From: Pseudoalteromonas neustonica | GTDB taxonomy: Bacteria; Pseudomonadota; Gammaproteobacteria; Enterobacterales; Alteromonadaceae | NCBI RefSeq assembly: GCF_001653135.1 | Contig: NZ_BDDS01000002.1 | Span: 248,001 to 312,000 of the forward strand | Length of the DNA stretch: 64,000 nucleotides | Reading direction: 5' to 3' | Shown here: one piece after another, positions 61,461 through 64,000 of the stretch | Numbering within the stretch: position 1 is the first letter of the stretch | Layout of the letters: each line of letters begins with the position of its first letter | Notes under the pieces: generated by a model | The model's database searches: none | The model's input: the letters and a program-made list of their open reading frames with translations, nothing else | What the model was told of the DNA's origin: nothing | Made by a program: the position numbers and the translations under genes

Positions 61461-61841
61461 ATGGAATTTGTGCGCCCGCTAGAACCAATCCTAATCATTG
61501 ACGATGTTCAGGATATTCGTAACTACTTAAATCAAATTTTAACTGAACTAGGATTTGAAGATATCCTTGAAAGTAGAGATTTTGAATCAGCAAAATCAGT
61601 CATTGATGAAAAGTCCCCTAATGTTATTTTCCTCGACATTGAGCTTCCAGATACAGATGGTACACAAATACTTGAGTACCTAAATGATCATTATCCGCAC
61701 ACTCATGTTGTTATGTGCTCTGGCCACAATAGTCTCGAAAATGTACAAAATACGTGGGAACTTGGCGCAAAAGGTTTTATTGCAAAACCCTTCAACGCTA
61801 AAAAAGTAGATACGGTAATGAAACGTTTGGAACTAATTTAA
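61461..61841 (+). CDS. Single-domain response regulator (CheY-like)
   Basis: A 126-residue receiver domain with acidic pair DD (residues 14-15), phospho-acceptor Asp in VIFLDIELPD (about D59) and the conserved lysine in FIAKPF. It has no output domain. It precedes a MoxR/DUF58 operon by 7 bp and could link it to a sensor kinase elsewhere. Confidence 0.88.
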   Translation: MEFVRPLEPILIIDDVQDIRNYLNQILTELGFEDILESRDFESAKSVIDEKSPNVIFLDIELPDTDGTQILEYLNDHYPHTHVVMCSGHNSLENVQNTWELGAKGFIAKPFNAKKVDTVMKRLELI

Positions 61842-61848
61842 GGTTATT

Positions 61849-62754
61849 ATGCAAAGCTCTGTAAACGAAATTATTAAAGATTTATCACAGGTTATTTTTG
61901 GAAAACAACGACAAATTAAATTGGCATTAACGTGTCTTTTTAGCCAAGGACATTTGTTGATAGAAGACTTACCCGGTATGGGAAAAACAACGTTATCACA
62001 CGCGCTTGCTACGGTACTTGGTCTATCGTATCAGCGAGTCCAATTCACGAGTGATTTACTACCCTCAGATATACTTGGTGCAAGTATATTTAATTCCAAC
62101 GAACACGTTTTTACTTTTCATAAAGGACCTATATTTAGCCAGGTAGTTTTAGCCGATGAAATCAACCGTGCTGGACCAAAAACACAAAGTGCTTTATTAG
62201 AAGCAATGGAAGAAAACCAAGTTACTATTGATGGTGAGAAACATGCCCTACCCATACCATTTTTTGTTATAGCAACTCAAAACCCTTCTTATCAATCAGG
62301 TACTTATCCGTTGCCTGAATCTCAATTAGATCGTTTTTTTATGCGAATAAGCTTAGGTTTCCCACCAAAGGAAGCTGAACGTAAATTAATTCTCGGTACT
62401 AACAATCGAGATTATGATGGCTTACCTGTACGTATTGCTCCACAACAGTTAATAGAGATACAAAAACAAGTAACAGCTGTGACGATAAGTGCGCCTGTAG
62501 TTGATTATATTTTAGCATTGGTAACTTATACACGAACAGATAATAAATTTGCAAACGCACTTTCTCCTAGAGCCAGCATTGCACTTGGAAAAGCATCGCA
62601 AGCATGGGCTTTTATTGATGGCCGAGATTTTGTTACACCAGATGATGTTCAAGCTATTTTTGCAAGTGTTGCGCAGCATCGCTTAGGCCTGCAACATGAT
62701 ATGAGTGATCAACAAATTAGCCAATTATTAAATGCTGTTAATGTGCCACTTTAA
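61849..62754 (+). CDS. MoxR-family AAA+ ATPase
   Basis: A 301-residue ATPase with Walker A LPGMGKTT (about 41-48), Walker B VVLADEINRA, and sensor-like IATQNPSYQSGTYPLPESQL. MoxR ATPases act as chaperones for assembly or metal insertion of partner complexes and are usually encoded with DUF58 proteins, as here (3 bp to the next gene). Confidence 0.92.
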   Translation: MQSSVNEIIKDLSQVIFGKQRQIKLALTCLFSQGHLLIEDLPGMGKTTLSHALATVLGLSYQRVQFTSDLLPSDILGASIFNSNEHVFTFHKGPIFSQVVLADEINRAGPKTQSALLEAMEENQVTIDGEKHALPIPFFVIATQNPSYQSGTYPLPESQLDRFFMRISLGFPPKEAERKLILGTNNRDYDGLPVRIAPQQLIEIQKQVTAVTISAPVVDYILALVTYTRTDNKFANALSPRASIALGKASQAWAFIDGRDFVTPDDVQAIFASVAQHRLGLQHDMSDQQISQLLNAVNVPL

Positions 62755-62757
62755 TTT

Positions 62758-63762
62758 ATGAAGAATAAAAAAAATCAACGTATTTCAATTTGGTATAAAC
62801 TAAAAACGATTGTATTTAAAGCATTGCTAAAGAAAAAACACAACACCGAGCGTTTAATACTAAAACATAATACTATTTATATTTTGCCCTCTAAAATGGG
62901 GGCTGGTTTTTTATTAGTAACGTTACTTAACTTTGTCCTTGGTATTAATTATCAAAATAACCTAATACTAGCAATGGCTTATCTTATGCTCGTTGTTATG
63001 GTACTTTCATTATTAATGGCTTACAGTAATGCAAAAGGGTTAACCATTGAATATATAAAAAATATTTCTAGTTATGCTCCCTCCTCTGCTTTACTCCTTT
63101 TACAAATCCATACTGAAAAAAATTGCCAAGCGCTACAGATTTTTTACGAAGGTAAACTGCTTTCTACAATTGATGAAGTTACCTCTGAAAAATGCATAAC
63201 TCACTTAGACTTAGGCCTTAATACACGAGGCGAATACTCACTTAATCGTTTGAAGTTTTTAAGTCGCTACCCTTTTGGCTTAGTATCAGTCTGGAGTTAT
63301 ATGCAGGTTTCGTTAAATGTTTTTGTTTATCCCAAACAGCAAAAGCCACAGCAAGACGTTGTAGTGACAAATAATCAAACCCCCAATGATGGGAATAATA
63401 AACATCTAAATGGTGCTGATGAATTTGATAGTTTAATCACTCATCAAGTTGGCATGGGGATGCAACGAATTTCTTGGAAGCATTATGCAAAAACTCAACA
63501 GCTTATGATGAAGGAGTTTGTTAGCTTTTCATCCGACAGCCAAATTTTTGATTTTAACCAACTTAAAGGAAGTACCGAATTTCGGCTACAACAATTAAGT
63601 TTTTTAATTAGCAACGCGCATGATTCAGGTGTGCCCTTTGGATTACAATTAGCCTCAACACACTATTCCATTAGCCAAGGTAAAGAGCATATGCAAAATT
63701 GCTTACAAGCCCTTAGTCGTTTTTCAAACTTGACGAAGGCTGAAAATGAACATAATTCCTAA
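62758..63762 (+). CDS. DUF58 domain protein
   Basis: A 334-residue protein with two N-terminal transmembrane helices (about 45-65 and 68-88) and a DUF58 (vWA-like) core: LGLNTRGEYSLNRLKFLSRY, PFGLVSVW, and ISWKHYAKTQQLMMKEF. It is the usual partner of MoxR. Its end overlaps the next gene by 17 bp. Confidence 0.88.
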   Translation: MKNKKNQRISIWYKLKTIVFKALLKKKHNTERLILKHNTIYILPSKMGAGFLLVTLLNFVLGINYQNNLILAMAYLMLVVMVLSLLMAYSNAKGLTIEYIKNISSYAPSSALLLLQIHTEKNCQALQIFYEGKLLSTIDEVTSEKCITHLDLGLNTRGEYSLNRLKFLSRYPFGLVSVWSYMQVSLNVFVYPKQQKPQQDVVVTNNQTPNDGNNKHLNGADEFDSLITHQVGMGMQRISWKHYAKTQQLMMKEFVSFSSDSQIFDFNQLKGSTEFRLQQLSFLISNAHDSGVPFGLQLASTHYSISQGKEHMQNCLQALSRFSNLTKAENEHNS

Positions 63763-64000
63763 TCACAAAGCGATCAATTTATCGCTTTGTGTCATCTACA
63801 GCGTGGTTTTATGTTTTATTTTTCCGGAGTTGCCACCGGTATTCAATTCATTATTAGTGGCTTTATGTATCTGGAATGGGGTAACCATTCTATCCAATAG
63901 AAATAAACCTAACGCTGTTATTGCGAATATACTTGCAGCGTTGAGCTTATTTGTACTTTTTTATGATGTGGGTTTTAGCGATACCGTTACGCTTTTTGTC
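63746..64000 (+). CDS. Membrane protein, start of a probable DUF3488/transglutaminase protein (cut by window end)
   Basis: The first 85 codons from an ATG that overlaps the DUF58 gene. Several hydrophobic helices are visible (LSLCVIYSVVLCFIFPELPP; LAALSLFVLFYD). Transglutaminase-like TgpA proteins with an N-terminal DUF3488 membrane domain are the usual third member of MoxR/DUF58 operons. The diagnostic part lies outside the window. Confidence 0.65.
   Translation, partial: MNIIPNHKAINLSLCVIYSVVLCFIFPELPPVFNSLLVALCIWNGVTILSNRNKPNAVIANILAALSLFVLFYDVGFSDTVTLFV

Overview
The window is a chromosomal segment of a marine gammaproteobacterium, most probably a Pseudoalteromonas (inference from the A+T-rich base composition, the host genes and an f327-like filamentous prophage). 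No rRNA, tRNA or CRISPR array was found. Host genes lie at both ends and three layers of phage DNA fill the middle. Left flank (1-5503): the end of a malic enzyme gene, a SIMPL-domain periplasmic protein, a DUF2254 membrane protein, a MAPEG protein, a periplasmic solute-binding-like protein, a small sulfotransferase and miaE. Right flank (61461-64000): a single-domain response regulator, then a MoxR ATPase, a DUF58 protein and the start of a membrane protein, the usual MoxR/DUF58/transglutaminase order.

Between them, 5783-6930 is a decayed copy of the right end of a transposable phage (3' part of its minor head gene F plus the terminus). Next comes an apparently complete Mu/B3-like transposable prophage, 6989-52688 (45.7 kb). 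It starts with TG, ends with CA and is flanked by the 5-bp direct repeat GTAAT, as expected for Mu-family transposition. Finally an Inoviridae prophage of 8.4 kb, 52719-61139, lies between 20-bp direct repeats. The left repeat is part of a dif-like XerCD site only about 20 bp from the end of the transposable prophage.

The transposable prophage has an unusual layout. A lysogeny/immunity block and the repressor lie in its centre. To the right and rightward run the ner-like gene, transposase A, ATPase B, gemA, mor, endolysin, holin-like genes, terminase, portal and minor head protein F. To the left and leftward run protease/scaffold, capsid, tail tube, G/GT tail chaperones with a -1 frameshift site, tape measure, tip proteins, a 2652-residue J-like protein and tail fibre. 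In Mu and B3 the protease/capsid genes directly follow F on the same strand. Here that junction is broken: F abuts the right end and the protease gene begins near 29.8 kb on the other strand. One inversion of 29829-52688 would restore the standard order. Both edges of that segment carry the 9-bp inverted repeat TGTAAGGGG/CCCCTTACA, and the right copy is the prophage terminus itself.

Accessory genes are concentrated in the prophage centre. A four-gene series (lipoprotein, two proteins I do not recognise, a four-helix membrane protein) lies directly downstream of the repressor on the same strand and so is probably expressed in the lysogen. Two related membrane proteins stand in tandem beside it, and another membrane/coiled-coil protein interrupts the tail operon. 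These are the best candidates for a poorly described superinfection-exclusion or anti-phage system.
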